DNA of 64,000 bases from Saccopteryx bilineata (lineage: Eukaryota; Chordata; Mammalia; Chiroptera; Emballonuridae). Position numbers and translations under genes: made by a program. Positions 11,401-22,110 of the stretch are shown here, in pieces. Numbering within the stretch: the first letter of the stretch is position 1; the number at the start of each line of letters is the position of its first letter. Location: contig NC_089496.1 in NCBI RefSeq assembly GCF_036850765.1, positions 50,210,113-50,274,112 of the forward strand. Direction: 5' to 3'. Below the pieces are notes generated by a model that saw only the letters and a list, made by a program, of their open reading frames with translations, ran no database searches and had not been told where the DNA came from.

Positions 11401-13169
11401 TGATGGAAAAGGGGTAATACCTAATATATTTTCTATTATCTGTTGAGTAAGCCATTTTTAAAGATTTTTCCCCCCTATCTTGATGGCTACTGGGTTACTT
11501 CTATAAAATATAAAATCCTATTGGTATAGGTATTTTCAAAAGAAAGATTAGGTTATACTAATTGCCTAAGTCCCTAGGATAAGCGTTGCTAAAAAGCAAT
11601 GAAGATATAAAGAATGTAGAGAGAAGCCTGACCAGGAGGTGGTGCAGTGGATAGAGTATCTGCCTGGGACCCAGAGGACCCAGATTCGTAAACCCCGAGG
11701 TTGGCGGCTTGAGTGTGGGCTCATCCAGCTTGGGCATGGGCTCACCAGCTTAAGTGCGGGGTCACTGGTGTGAGCGTGGGATCATAGATATGACCCCATG
11801 GTTGCTGGCTTGAGCACAAGGTCGCTGGCTTGAGCAAGGGGTCACTTGCTGTGCTGGAGCCCCCTGGTCAAGGCACATATGAGAAAGCAATCAATGAATA
11901 ACTAAGGTGCTGCAACAAAGAATTGATGCTTCTCATCTTTCTCCTTTCCTGTCTGTCTGTCCCTTTCTCTGACTCTCTCTGTCTCTAAAAAAAAAATTTT
12001 TTTTTAAATGAAGACTGTAGAGAGGAAACAATTCTAGAGAATCCATTCATTTAAAAATTGAAATTGACTTCCCGGACCAGGTAGTTCAGTTGGTTGGAGC
12101 ATTGTCCAGATACACCAAGGTTGTGTATTCAATTCCAGGTCAGGGCACATGCAAAAGTCAACCAGTGAATGCATAAACAAGTGGAAGGGCAAACTGATGT
12201 TTCTCTCTCTCTCCCTCCTCCCCTTCCTCTCTCTCTCTAATCAATAAAATAAGCCTTAAAAAATAAAATAAAATTGAAGGTAACAGAGTTTAAAGTTTAT
12301 GTTGTTTATAAATACAAGACAGAATAACTTTAATTCGGTGGCCTGGTGATCTGCTGCTCCTCCCGTTAAACGTCATTACTTTCCCCATCATCTTATTAAA
12401 TGATGAGAAAGAAAACAGACTGAGTAAGCTTCAGATTATTCAGTGTGTATTTATTTGCAAACAGTCTAAGTGGGGGAAAAATGTATTTATCAAGCATTTA
12501 TCATCTATCGATCAGCTGCTACGTGCAAAGCAATCTTTGACAGTTAAACGCGAGCCATTTGTTCTACCTGCGAGCATCCCCCTGAGCCCAGCTCTTTCTG
12601 AATCCCAGTCCTGTTACCACTTGACATAAGCTTTTCTGAAGTCGGAGGAGATTACAGACAGAACCAATAAAAAGGGAAGGGAACGCGCTTGATTCTTTCA
12701 TCGAGGTATCAGGTTATTTAGATCTCAACTGTGTATAGGATTCTCGTAACTGTAATTAAACATAAATATTACAGGTGGGGCAAAGGTAAGGGAAAAAGTC
12801 CCATAACCTTTCCTTGTAATGCTGACGTGAAGAACAAGAAGTCTGTGCCATGGGTTGTCATGCAGAGGACCAGAGGATGAAGAATAGAAGACAGGAGTGC
12901 TCGTGCAGCCTGCCTGGAGCAAGGAAAGGCTGGCAAGGAAAGGCTCACAGCCGTAAAGACACTTCCTAGAGCCATGCAAGAACTGGCGAGGCTTTCCGTG
13001 TCTGTTTGCCTGCAGCTGGCTTTATTTATGTATGTATTTATTCATTTACTTATTTTAGGAGAAGAGCTCAAAATTGCCTTTCAGTGGAAGTATTCCTTGA
13101 TGACACAACCATGATGGCTTTTCTTTTTTTTATAAGTTTTTAAAAAAAATATTTTATTTATTGATTTTT

Positions 13170-13203
<34 letters not shown>

Positions 13204-14531
13204 AGGGGGAGGAGCAGGAAGCATCAACTCCCATATGTGCCTTGACCAGGCAAGCCCAAGGTTTCGAACCGGCAACCTCAGTGTTCCAGGTTGACACTTT
13301 ATCCCACTGTGCCACCACAGGTCAGGCCCATGATGGCTTTTCAAACGTCACTCCTCCAAGGCTGTAACATCATTAGGTGCCGTCATTTTACTGATCAAGC
13401 ACCACATCCTACTCTCCCTGCCCAAAATGTTTCGAGACTATTCAAAGTCCCAGAAGCTGCTGAAATGAGCTCTCTTTAAGTATCATTTCACCAGCCATAA
13501 TCGCATTAATCAAGATTAACTTACCTAAATAAATATCAATTCCTTTGAAGAAAAGGAAATGTCCTATGTGAAAATGGAGCATTATTTTAGATCATGGGTA
13601 ATGGCTTGCCCATTAGTACGATCAAATGATATTGTCAAGCTTTATTTTTTCTGATTAGGAACAACTGACGGATGAAGTTCGGTTTGAAACAAAATGTGTC
13701 AAAGAACTAGAACCACAAGGAATTTCTGCCATCCATACAAAAATGATCACCCTACCAAGGCCCCCATCTTTTCCTTTATGGAACTAGAAAATATAGCACC
13801 ATTTCTTTTTCTGCCTGTTTTTTTTTTTTTTTTTTACCAAGTTCTCCAACTTTTCCTTTATGAAGCTAGAAACTGGAGCACTCTTCCTTCCTCCCTCCCT
13901 CCCTCCCTCCCTCCCTCCCTCCCTCCCTCCCTTCTTTCCTTTTTTCATTGATTTTAAAAAGAGAAGGAAAGGAGAGAGAGAGAGAAACATGGATTTGTTG
14001 TTCCACTTATTTATTCATTCTTCGGATGATTCTTGCCTGGGCCCTGACTGGGGATCAGAACCTTCCACCTCGGCGTACAGGACGATGCTCTGATCGACTG
14101 AACTACCTGGCCGGGGCACTAATTTTTTTTTTTAATAATAATAAAGAATAATTGCTAAAATTATCTCGACTATTGCTATTCTATAATACACTAAACACTT
14201 CTATCTAATGTCAATGTAAATAAGCTGGAAAAGCATACAGGAAGCCCCTCCTTTCTCAAGGTCCCTGGGACTTAAAATTCCAGCAATAGCTTACACATGC
14301 TTCAGTTAAGATAGTGCATGGCTACGTGCTTCCCAGATTTCCCCAACCAGAACAGATTAGTAACATAAACAAGGCATGTCATATTTCCAGAGTCCTGCCG
14401 GCCTGCCCAGTTCCCATACCTTCAGATAGGAAGAAATGCATGCTAAGTAAGAGTGATTAACTTCTTACAGGACAGATCTTAAAGGAGGGGAAAAAAGGAG
14501 GGTGTGTTTGTAGAAATGGTTAGGAATCTGC

Positions 14532-14566
<35 letters not shown>

Positions 14567-17500
14567 CTTCTTCCTCCTTTAAGAGCTGGAGAGTGATGTG
14601 AATCAGCTGTTTAGTAAAGAATAATAGAGCACCTTAATTATATTCATTTTAATATCTATTGTAAACTGGTGAATCTTGCTGAATAAAAAGTGAGTGACAT
14701 TTTTTAAATGTCTGAGACGTTTAAGATGTTTTTAGCACACTGATTTGGAACGGCTGGGAAGAGGTCCTTCCTGGTCTCTGGTGGGAACAGAAACTCCGGG
14801 AGGCTTCTTTAATCTCTTCCCGAATGTATCCAGCGTTCTGTGAGCGCATCAGTGTGATCAGCTGCTAAGGAAGCTTACTAGCCCGTCCGCACTGTACGTG
14901 CAAATTGTCTGTGCTGATTCTGTGCCCTGACCAAGGCTCCAGATGACACTCCTACAAAGAACCAGCTGCAACTTCAAAGTTCCTAAATCTTTACGTTTAA
15001 ATAAGTGTTTATCTCTGATAGAACTTTCAATCGATTACAAAAATTAGTCATAAAACAACTTAAGACCTGTGAGGCTGGGTTTTAGGACCCTAAATGTATA
15101 TAAAGTCAGCTAAGACTCTTTGCATTAAAGTATGCAGTCGGAGTCCTGTAACTGCAGCTGTTACTGTGCACATAAGCAAATACGTGCTTCCCCGCCAGCC
15201 GTCCCAGGGTTCCCCTGGGCAAAGCAGCAATAATAAAGGTCTATATGTGTGATTTTTTAAACAGGGCTTTACTGGAAAAACGTTATTACCAATGAATGGC
15301 ACAAAAATAAACATATACAATCCCTAATATATTAATTGAATAATGTTTCATGCAAAAAAATTTTTTTAACGCTAACCTGATGTTGAATTACATTCATCCA
15401 CTTAAACTTGAAATTTAAAATCTGAGCCCTTTCCAGCCCCCAAACAATCACATTTTATCAAAACGATATTTCTTATGTGCAGATAATAACCACATTGTTA
15501 ACAAATATTTATACAAGCAACCATTCGACCAAAATGTACTTTTTTTAAAAAAAAAAGGGGGGGGGGAGAAGGGGATTTCAGGGCAATTGCTTCATCAGGC
15601 TGGTGTTAAGAAGCCAACTAGAAATGGGTCCAGATTTCTAATGAATATTCCCATTGTAATTTAAGGAAAACTCTGAAATGAATTAAGAAGAAATAAAATC
15701 AAAGGCAACGTCCTGTCGATGCACAAACCCTGCCTTTCTCAGAGACTGGCTCCTGTTTTGTATCCTCAGCCCCGGAGTGTCTGGGCCTGGAATCCTACCA
15801 GAGCTCAGGGCTTTAAGAACAGATCTGCTGCAAAGTCAAACTACCAGGCCAGGAGCCATCCTACCAGCAGGGTTAGCACGCGGGTCGGGCAGGCAAAGAT
15901 CTGGACGCACAAACCTGGCCGGCAGCGGCGGGTCCGCCTTGCCAGCCACCAGCCAGGACGACCGGTGGTAAGCGTAGCGGTATCTCTTGTTGTCCACGGG
16001 GACGATGTCCATCAGGACTATGTACTTGGCCTCGGGATCCACGCCGGAAAATGACACCCGGATGGTAGGAAACATCCTCCTGACACAGGGAGAGAAAGAA
16101 TCGGCCTGAGCTCAACCGGCCTGATGAGCTGCCCCGGATCAGAGGGAAGAAAGGGTTGGACTCCCTTCCCTCGAGGCCCCTAAACCGTAAAGCCACAGAG
16201 ATGTGAATTTAGAGACGGATCTTCCAGATCATTTTAAGTGTCACCTTTACAAGAGTCCTCCTGGCTGGGGGGTCAAGTTGCGCTCGGTTTCATTCTGGAG
16301 CCCCGAAGGGCTGCGATTACGGAAGAGCCTCTGCTGAGTGCGCAAGGCCACGACGCTTCCGCCCCAGGGTCTCGGAGCCGCCCAGCCCCGCAACCCCCCG
16401 CGTTGCGGGGAGAAACCTCGCTCCCACCATACAGTGGGAGCGGTCTCCGGTTGCGTTTGGGGGGGCCCGGGGGTATTTCCCACAGTCCTGAGAGCTGGAG
16501 CGCCGAGGTGCCTAGGGCCACCGACCTCCGGAGTCTCTGCCCCAGGCCCGGGGAGCCCCGGCACCCTGACTCCCTGCCCAGCTGTGGCGCGCAGGGGCTG
16601 GGGGCCGCGTCCCCTCCTATCCAGAGTGTGGTCCTCACAAATTTCACTCTGCCGCCCACGCTTTACTTTTCGTTTTAACGGGGGCTGGAGGCTTCTGCAG
16701 ATTGAGGCTCATGTAAAGGAAACGACCTGCCTCCCTCACAGCGCACAGTGCCTGCCCCGCACCCTGGGCTTGAACCCCTCCTACCCGCCAGAGGCGAGCC
16801 TGTACCCCCGCCCCACCCCCGCCCCAGCCTGGGAAAAAATCTCTCTGAGCAGCATTTTCCCAAGCAAGTCGGTCAGAAGCAGCCCTCCCTGAGCGCAGCT
16901 TCCTCCCCACGCTCAGGACCAGTGGGGAGCCCCCCAATTCCTGGAAGCGCCCCCAAGCTACCCAGAGCGCGTTCCCATCACCCGCTCCCCCCCCCACCAC
17001 GGCCCCCACTACCTGCCAGACTTGGTGATGATCATCTCTGTGCCCAGCTCGTGAAATTTGTCCCAGAGCTCCTTGGTCTCCAGGCTGCAGGCGATTTTGG
17101 CCATTTCCTCACTGGGGATGATGGGGGTGGTGGGGATCAGCGGCTCCGTGCACAGCGAGGAGGAAGGCGGGCTGCTGCCGCCTCCATTGCCACCGAACTC
17201 GCCATGAGCATCCAGGCTGGTCAGCTCGCCCATCGGCTGGGCGCAGGATGACTTCTCCACAAATTGTTCTGCAACGTAAGGGACAGGGACAGCTAACGCC
17301 ATCCAGCAAAACACAGGAAGGAGAACGGCGCAACTAGAATAGGTACCTGGATGTGACCTTGACGAAGTGACGCTGGGACATGCCAGGAAGGCAGATGAGA
17401 CCTCGTCATTATAATAAAAAAAAAAAAGCATGTGAGTCCCATAGTGACACGCCCAGTGCTTGCTTACTGACCCAAAGGAGTGAGTTCTAGGGCCATGGTT

Positions 17501-17728
17501 CACTACCACCATTACAGAAGCCCACACTGCAGAGGACTGGAAAGGCGGTGATTGTGATGGAAGAAGTTTTCCTGCTTTTATTCCTCCCAAGTTCCAGACT
17601 TCACAGCTTGCAGGGTGCCAGCCCTGCCCCTTTGACAACCAAGAGAGACTCTTCTCCAGGGAGCGCAGAGATGAGCCCCTCCCTCACAATGACGGGAACT
17701 TTCCCTTCCCTCATAGAGCCCTCTCTCC

Positions 17729-17787
<59 letters not shown>

Positions 17788-20662
17788 GGGGGGAGTGGAG
17801 AGGTGGTTAAGGAAAATGAAGTCACTTCACTTCTCTGCCTGGCTCTCAGTTTCCCACGCTTCAAGACATTAGACGAGAGCATTTGTACAATGCACCTCCC
17901 AGCCTGAGATCTCATGCAAGACTAGCATTTAGCTTATTAAATTACATGAGAGTGTGCTCTGGGCCATTTCTGTAAGTAAAAAGGTCCTAGCACTGCGGGG
18001 AAACAACCCGAAACCCAGGCTAAAGCTAGCAGGCATATTAAAGTAGGAAGAAGGCTTTGCAGTCCACCAGGAGGCTGAAATACCATCGCCTATGAACGAA
18101 ACATTTTCCTCCACAGCTGATAAGGGCCTGGGACTACACCAGTCACTTTGATGGAATACAGGGGGACTTTTGTAATTATCCCAATTATCCTGCATCCCTT
18201 AAAAAAGAAACTACTTGAATCTGCAATGTGAAACTGACTTCCAAACAACTCTATTCTGAGTGCCCTCAAGGAACTGAAATAAGTTCTAAAGGTAGGTATG
18301 TACACATAGATACGTTTAAAACGTTTTATTTTCTGTATCGCTCCTTGACTTAGGGAAGGAAAGAGAATTTTTACCTTTTCTCCTTCTACAGTAACAATCC
18401 AAATTCTGGAAATGTTTCAAGTTGAGATTATCAAATTTGTCTTTGTATTTTCAAATTCGAAGCAAGAAGCCCATGCAATGGCAAAAATCTTATCTTCTGC
18501 TAATATTCTCAGCACATTCACATGGCGTCTTAACAGGGAATTAGCAAGTTAGCCTTAGACGTTTTCTTAGTTTTCTGACCACTGAAAAAGTGCAAACTCT
18601 CTAAGCCCCCGACTAAGCATTGCGTCAGGGCTGGGAAGTGGAGGAAAAAGGAAAGGTTACGGAAATACTCTGACACATGTTAAATGTCAACTGCAGCTCA
18701 AAAATCTTTTGAAAAGAAATGTTCGAGTGTTCTGAGGCCGCTCTTCTAAATAGACTCCATGTGTTTACACGGGCAATCACGAGACACTTTCGACACATTT
18801 GATTCGGTCGGATTTCATACCGCCCATGCTCTCTTAACAGAGCCTTTAGGTGTTCCTCTTGCCAGAGTCCTTTTGCTTATAGTCACTAATTGTGCTCTGC
18901 TGAACCGACCCCTCCAAGGGACAAGAATGCCTTCTGGTTCTTCCAGAGGGATGCTTATTTACTGATTGTGTGTGTGGAGGGGGGGAGAAAGGGAGGGCTG
19001 TTTCTGTGAGCAGTGAACAGCTCCAGAGTTTAGAATTTAGATAGGTCCCCCCCCACACTCAGGAAAAAGAAATAGACACGGAAGCAACGTTGCAATGACA
19101 GTAGAGCTGAAGCTGGCTTGTTCTCCAGTCCCCTGTGTGTACTTCTGTCTGGAATATTAACCTGAAACCGTCTTTTCCTGCTGGCTACCTAATTGCAATG
19201 AGGGCATCTGTAAGGAATTCAGAAGCCTCCTAAACAGGAGTGGACGGTGTTGGGAAGTCCCACAAACATAACTTTGAAATTGGTGGTTATTTTTATTTTT
19301 GTTCTGAACAGTTGGTGTTCGATTGGTTGTTTCTGTTTCTTTGGCAGGTTTAGATTTAGAGGGGAGGTTGGGTGGGGGGAAAGGAACAGGGAAAGGGAGA
19401 GAAAGCCCAGGGGGAGAGAGACTTCCTGACACTCTTCTACTAGAGACCTTTCAGTTTCTTCCTCCTACAAGGATTTCCATTCTCTCTTCTCTCTCTGCCC
19501 AGGCTCCTGAGTTTTCATCTTTCATATTACTGTTGTTGTTTTGGATGTGAGGTGTTAAGTTGTTGAAACAGACAGAGAGAAAAAAGGAAAAAAAATTGAG
19601 GAGAATTAAAAAGAAAATATCACTCAGTTCACTATTTGATGTTTTTCACTGTTTTCGGGTTACTGGCTCCGGGGGATGTGAAATAATTATTTCCTGAGGC
19701 CTTAAGAAGGGGATGGTGAGAACAGTCCTTTCTCATTTGTAAAGGGATGTTGAAACACATCTCGGGCCGTTTCTTTCCCACCTAATTAATTGACTCGTGC
19801 TGAGGGGAACATAAGGCCTCCCCTCCTTTTGCTCTGAGCCTAGAGTCTTCTATAAATGGTAAAGGTTGTTAGATAAACAGTATAGCTAAAAGTTGAGGAA
19901 TCTGGGAAATGGTTGCTGGTTTATGTTTTTGCCAACCTCTACTGAAAATGACTGCGGTTATCAAGTGATGTCTTATTGATAAGTCTAGAGCTTCTGCAAA
20001 GAACAAGGCTGACGCTAGAGAACTGGCTTTTTCTACCGCACTTGATAGTGGTTTTTAAAAAGCTGCCCCTGTTTAGCCTATTAAGTCAGAGTTGCCGGGT
20101 GGGGAGAGGGCAAAACTGAACTAGTTTCTTGTTAAGTCGCTTAGCCTCCCTGGTTTCGACTGCACAAACAAGGGTTACATGCATCGTAAGTCTTACTGAG
20201 TCTTATATTTTTATCTTTGAATGTTTTTATCCCAACAAAGTTACACCCCCACACCCCCTGGGGCTCTAGACAAATAGGGAGAGCGCCTACCGCTTATAAG
20301 AGATGCGAAACCAGCTGCACTGAACAGACTGTGAAGCTCTCAAAGAAAACGTGGGCCTTAAAGGAAAAATCTCCCACCCCGACGTACGGCCTATGGCCGG
20401 AGGGTCAGAAGCTGCTGCCGCGCGCGAGCCGGGAAGAGCCGCCACCCTCACGAGCCTCCTGCAGCCCGTGGCCCGCGGGGCAGGCGGAGGCGCAGCACAG
20501 CGCTTCTGCGCACTGCGGCCAGGCAGCCGACTTACCCAGGGGTTTGATGGTGTTCTCCGCGGCCTCCTTCTCCTTGGAGCCGCCGCTCGACATGAGCGCG
20601 GCGATGGAGAAGGCGTTGGCCCGGGAGGAGAGCTGGGGCTTGGGCGACGCCGTGAACTCCAT
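6391..20662 (-). CDS. TBX20: TBX20, T-box transcription factor 20 (coding exons 1-5, 3' part outside window)
   Basis: Five exons join at 20662..20536, 17268..17013, 16079..15915, 11194..11086 and 6549..6391, giving 272 codons without a stop. The spliced product has the TBX20 N terminus, a Gly/Ser-rich stretch near residue 70, and a T-box from about residue 110 to the cut edge, with signature segments [31 protein letters not shown] and TAYQNQ. The human protein is about 447 residues, so roughly 60% is here. No match to the next exon (expected to start ITKLKID) was found in 1-6390. TBX20 is a nuclear DNA-binding regulator that works with NKX2-5 and GATA factors in heart chamber and valve development and in some motor neurons. 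By recalled human numbering, the residues equivalent to Ile152 and Gln195, altered in familial septal defects, are intact here (Ile153, Gln196; one extra residue upstream). The gene looks functional. Confidence 0.96.
6674..7081 (-). mobile_element. Bat SINE with internal GCTCAAGC-type repeats
   Basis: Reverse copy of the family at 11624, 42087 and 61463. It has an A/T-rich tail at left with a (GT)n run, a GA-rich body, GTTCATTGATTGCTTTC, several degenerate CTCAAGCTGGTGA units, and a tRNA-like head TCGAACCTGGGTCC. Imperfect duplication around AGGTGCTCC / AAGGCGCTCC. Confidence 0.82.
7395..7620 (+). repeat. MIR
   Basis: Resembles MIR: CTGACTCTGCTACTTTCTAGCTC, TCACCTCTCCAAACTC, CATAGGGGGTGGAGAAG, GTGCTCAGTAAACA, in consensus order. 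Confidence 0.7.
8456..8504. repeat. (CA)n microsatellite
   Basis: About 49 bases of CA dinucleotide with two CT interruptions. Confidence 0.9.
9235..9402 (+). mobile_element. Short bat tRNA-derived SINE (VES type)
   Basis: Intact head GCCTGACCTGTGGTGGCGC, then GGATAAAGCGTCAACC and GGTTCAAAACC, TC-rich tract, AATAAA-containing tail. The flanks share poly-A followed by TTCAG. Confidence 0.85.
9514..9720 (+). repeat. Left arm of inverted ~210-bp duplicate
   Basis: Matches 10406-10616 in reverse complement over its whole length with scattered substitutions. Shared blocks include ACGGGAGACCTTGCTTGTC, GAGGCAGAGTA, GTGGCACTGTTCAGA and TTGAACC, read on the right arm's strand. The family is not recognised. 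Confidence 0.8.
9898..10095 (+). repeat. Purine tract (GGAA)n/(GGGA)n with higher-order units
   Basis: About 200 bases with no pyrimidine on the plus strand. Begins as (GGAA)n, becomes (GGGA)n, then three copies of a roughly 36-bp unit with the core GGAGGGAAGGAGGGAGGG. TBX20 RNA would be C/U-rich here. Confidence 0.95.
10406..10616 (-). repeat. Right arm of inverted ~210-bp duplicate
   Basis: Reverse-complement partner of 9514-9720, separated from it by about 690 bases that include the purine tract. Identity is highest over the ~120 bases from TGTTGCCAACACCCAT to GGCACTGTTCAGA. Confidence 0.8.
11086..11194 (-). CDS. TBX20: TBX20 coding exon 4 (T-box)
   Basis: 109 nt, phase 2 in and phase 0 out. 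The acceptor TCTTAG ends at 11195 and the strong donor GTAAGT starts at 11085. It completes the Arg codon split with exon 3 and adds 36 residues ([13 protein letters not shown] to ELDQHGH). The segment is typical of the T-box second half and contains the Gln equivalent to human Gln195. Confidence 0.97.
11624..12010 (+). mobile_element. Bat SINE with internal GGCTTGAGC repeats
   Basis: tRNA-like head AGCCTGACCAGGAGGTGG and CAGTGGATAGAG, a middle of degenerate tandem units containing GGCTTGAGC and GGGTCAC, then GCACATATGAGAAAGC, a TC-rich part and poly-A. Near-duplicate flanks GAATGTAGAGA and GACTGTAGAGA. Confidence 0.82.
12069..12270 (+). mobile_element. Older bat tRNA-derived SINE
   Basis: Head CCCGGACCAGGTAGTTCAG with a decayed B box, GGTCAGGGCACATGC, then a (TC)-rich tract and AATCAATAAAATAAG tail. 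Short flanking repeat AAATTGA. Confidence 0.75.
13124..13327 (-). mobile_element. Short bat tRNA-derived SINE (VES type)
   Basis: Reverse copy with duplication CCATGATGGCTTTTC (13109-13123, 13328-13342), (GA)n run, CATATGTGCCTTGACC and the tRNA-like end CCACAGGTCAGG. Confidence 0.88.
13936..14118 (-). mobile_element. Older bat tRNA-derived SINE with (CCCT)n at its tail
   Basis: tRNA-like end CGACTGAACTACCTGGCCGG at right and GA-rich body, with a (CCCT)n run at 13885-13930 where the tail should be. Possible short duplication GCACT on both sides. Confidence 0.7.
14536..14563. repeat. (TC)n microsatellite
   Basis: Uninterrupted CT run in TBX20 intron 3. Confidence 0.9.
15915..16079 (-). CDS. 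TBX20: TBX20 coding exon 3 (T-box core)
   Basis: 165 nt, phase 2 in and phase 2 out. The acceptor is TGTCAG ending at 16080 and the donor is AG|GTTTGT at 15914. It encodes [19 protein letters not shown], then the [13 protein letters not shown] and [11 protein letters not shown] segments and ends PPLPA. These form the central beta structure of the T-box fold and part of its DNA and dimer contacts. The donor hexamer GTTTGT is unusually weak, and reading through it would add unrelated residues from intron 3. Confidence 0.97.
16080..17012 (-). other. TBX20 intron 2 (GC-rich)
   Basis: 933 bases, G+C and CpG rich, free of recognisable mobile elements. It contains a perfect 9-bp inverted repeat, CCCCGCAAC at 16386-16394 and GTTGCGGGG at 16402-16410, around a 7-base loop. 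The open frames on both strands result from base composition. Confidence 0.85.
17013..17268 (-). CDS. TBX20: TBX20 coding exon 2
   Basis: 256 nt, phase 1 in and phase 2 out. The acceptor is TTGCAG at 17274-17269. The exon encodes residues 43-128: [11 protein letters not shown], a Gly/Asn/Ser/Pro-rich linker ([16 protein letters not shown]), then the conserved run-up to the T-box with [14 protein letters not shown] and [13 protein letters not shown]. The Gly/Ser linker appears one residue longer than the human form as I remember it. The donor is AG|GTAGTG, weaker than consensus. The T-box begins within this exon. Confidence 0.96.
17733..17782. repeat. (GA)n microsatellite in TBX20 intron 1
   Basis: About 25 GA units. 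On the transcribed strand it is a CU run roughly 470 bases upstream of the exon 2 acceptor. GAGA-type tracts can be bound by GAF-like proteins; no function is shown here. Confidence 0.9.
19860..20060. promoter_or_regulatory. Candidate cardiac enhancer in TBX20 intron 1 (NKX2-5/GATA composite sites)
   Basis: Within 190 bases lie AGATAA at 19871-19876, TTATC at 19958-19962 overlapping a perfect NKX2-5 site TCAAGTG at 19961-19967, TGATAAG at 19977-19983, and CACTTGA (the reverse NKX2-5 site) at 20039-20045 overlapping GATAG at 20044-20048. A T-box half site AGGTGTTA lies 300 bases away at 19550-19557. The stretch is free of recognisable repeats and starts about 480 bases inside intron 1. The motifs are seen directly; enhancer activity is inferred from the known NKX2-5/GATA4/TBX20 partnership. 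Confidence 0.4.
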
Positions 20663-22110
20663 GCCCCCCAGTGCACGGTCCTGGCCCGAGACGGTGCCCG
20701 CCGAAGTGCCGTCCAGCTTCCCCAAGGGAGGCCAAGATCAAAACAGCGCAAAGTTTCCGAGTGCAATCACAGGGCAGACGGGGACTCCGGATGAGTCAGC
20801 CCCAACCTCCTAGGAGCGCCACACTGGCCTCTCCACTCTCCCACCGCCAAGCCCTGGAGCCGAAGAGACTTCGAAGCAGCGGGAGAGGACGGGAGAAGAC
20901 CAGCTGCGGGCTCACCCGGATGCGCCAGCCACAGGGCGCTCCGCAGGACCACAGGCTGCGCCGCCGGCAGCTGGGGACAAGCATGAGCCGCGCACAGCCC
21001 AGGGGTTGCACAGCACCCCTCCGCGTCCTTCCTCCCTTTCCCGGCTGGAGACGGCCGGCGCGGCCTAAGCGGCAGGGAGGTGGGGACCTGCGGAGCGCCA
21101 CGCAGAGGCGCGGACAGCGGGGAGCCCGATCGCGGCGCGGCGCGGCGGACACTGCGCCGGGTGCTCGCAGCCCTGCGCCTTAATTTGCTGGCGGCGCTGG
21201 TCCTGGCGGCCACCAGCCAGTCAGCGCCGCCTCACGTCACCGCTTCCTGATTCCGCCGCCGGGGGCGGGGCCGTGGGGCTGGGCGGGGAGGGCGCGCCGC
21301 TGGCACCGCGTCCGTGCGGCCGCGCGCTGCAGCGGGCAGCAAACTTGGCGCCCGGTGGGGAAAGGGGTGCCACCACCATGCTTGCGCAGCCACCCCTCAT
21401 TCCTCCCGCCCCCACCCCCGGTCCTACAGTCCCGGGACGGGAGGGAGGTGCGCACTGTCGGGAGGGGACATTTTTGTCGCAACTTAAAACCCAGGATCCT
21501 GGGAGTGGAGTAGTGTGTGAAGCTAAACCAGAGGAAGACTCGAAGGGCTATTGCTCCGACCAGTATTTTTTTCTTACGGGTGCTTCAAATTCCAAAAGAA
21601 AGTTAGGAAGCGCGCAGTAGAGAAAAAGAGGGGATAGCGGCGCCGCAGAGCTGGTGCCCACGGGCCAGGTCCCATTCTTGGGGCAGCTCCCAGGGCTGGG
21701 TCCCCGTACGGGCTGGACTCATCTCCAGCTTGACAGTGGGGCTGAGAGGCGCGGCCCTGCCAACGATGCGCTAAGGGGGATGCTGCGAGCATTGGGCCAA
21801 GGATGCTGCGCTCGCAACAACGGTTTCTGCGGCGCCCCCGTGTGCCTCTCACCTGCGGTCCCTGTTCCCGAGAGGGACTCGGGAAGATGGGGCTCCGACT
21901 AAAAGGAAGGCCAGGGGCGGACGCTGTGGCGGGGGGTGGAGGGAGAGGGAGCGAGGGGGAGGCACCCTGCGAGGACACGCGACGCGCAGTGGGAGAGCGC
22001 GAGCGGTACCGCGCCCAGGCTCGGCGGATGCGGAACCTTCCGCCCTCGAAGACTCGGCGGCGACCCGGACTTCCCACGGCCTTGTGGGGGTCGTCGGGTT
22101 GGCCTTGTTC
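20380..22110. promoter_or_regulatory. CpG island spanning TBX20 exon 1 and promoter
   Basis: Dense CpG and high G+C cover exon 1 and about 1.4 kb upstream, with a poorer dip near 21480-21600. Recognisable sites upstream of the gene include a CRE/ATF-like TCACGTCA at 21232-21239 and GC boxes at about 21262-21272 and 21281-21290. I see no convincing TATA box, so the start of transcription cannot be placed. Broad islands like this are typical of developmental regulators held by Polycomb and trithorax complexes. The 5' UTR is inferred to lie in 20663-21250. Confidence 0.75.
20536..20662 (-). CDS. TBX20: TBX20 coding exon 1 (start codon exon)
   Basis: 42 codons plus one base. The ATG at 20662-20660 lies in a strong Kozak context (G at -3, G at +4) and opens the conserved N terminus [10 protein letters not shown]. 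The in-frame sequence just upstream is open, but I find no ATG there; the codon at 20725-20723 is TTG. The ATG chosen is therefore both the first and the conserved one. The donor is CTG G|GTAAGT at 20535-20534, phase 1, and joins AA at the start of exon 2 to make the Glu codon of residue 43. The exon sits inside the promoter CpG island. The region it encodes, including an [12 protein letters not shown] stretch, resembles the short N-terminal motifs used by T-box proteins for co-repressor contact; that role is inferred. Confidence 0.95.

Larger units (their letters stand above)
11195..15914 (-). other. TBX20 intron 3
   Basis: 4720 bases with four bat SINEs (11624, 12069, 13124, 13936) and (CCCT)n and (TC)n runs. 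12290-12720 and 14580-15060 are AT-rich, repeat-free and look like conserved non-coding DNA (for example TTTATTTGCAAA-type and TTAATTAT words), but no single factor signature is clear. Confidence 0.9.
17269..20535 (-). other. TBX20 intron 1
   Basis: 3267 bases, remarkably free of mobile elements compared with the other introns. It has a (GA)n run of about 50 bases at 17733-17782 and GATA/NKX2-5 motif clusters at its 5' end. Exclusion of SINEs fits dense regulatory content. Confidence 0.85.

Noticed and set aside
20663..20725. 21-codon in-frame N-terminal extension of TBX20
   Set aside because: The extension would start at TTG; the first ATG in frame is 20662 with strong Kozak context and the conserved N terminus.
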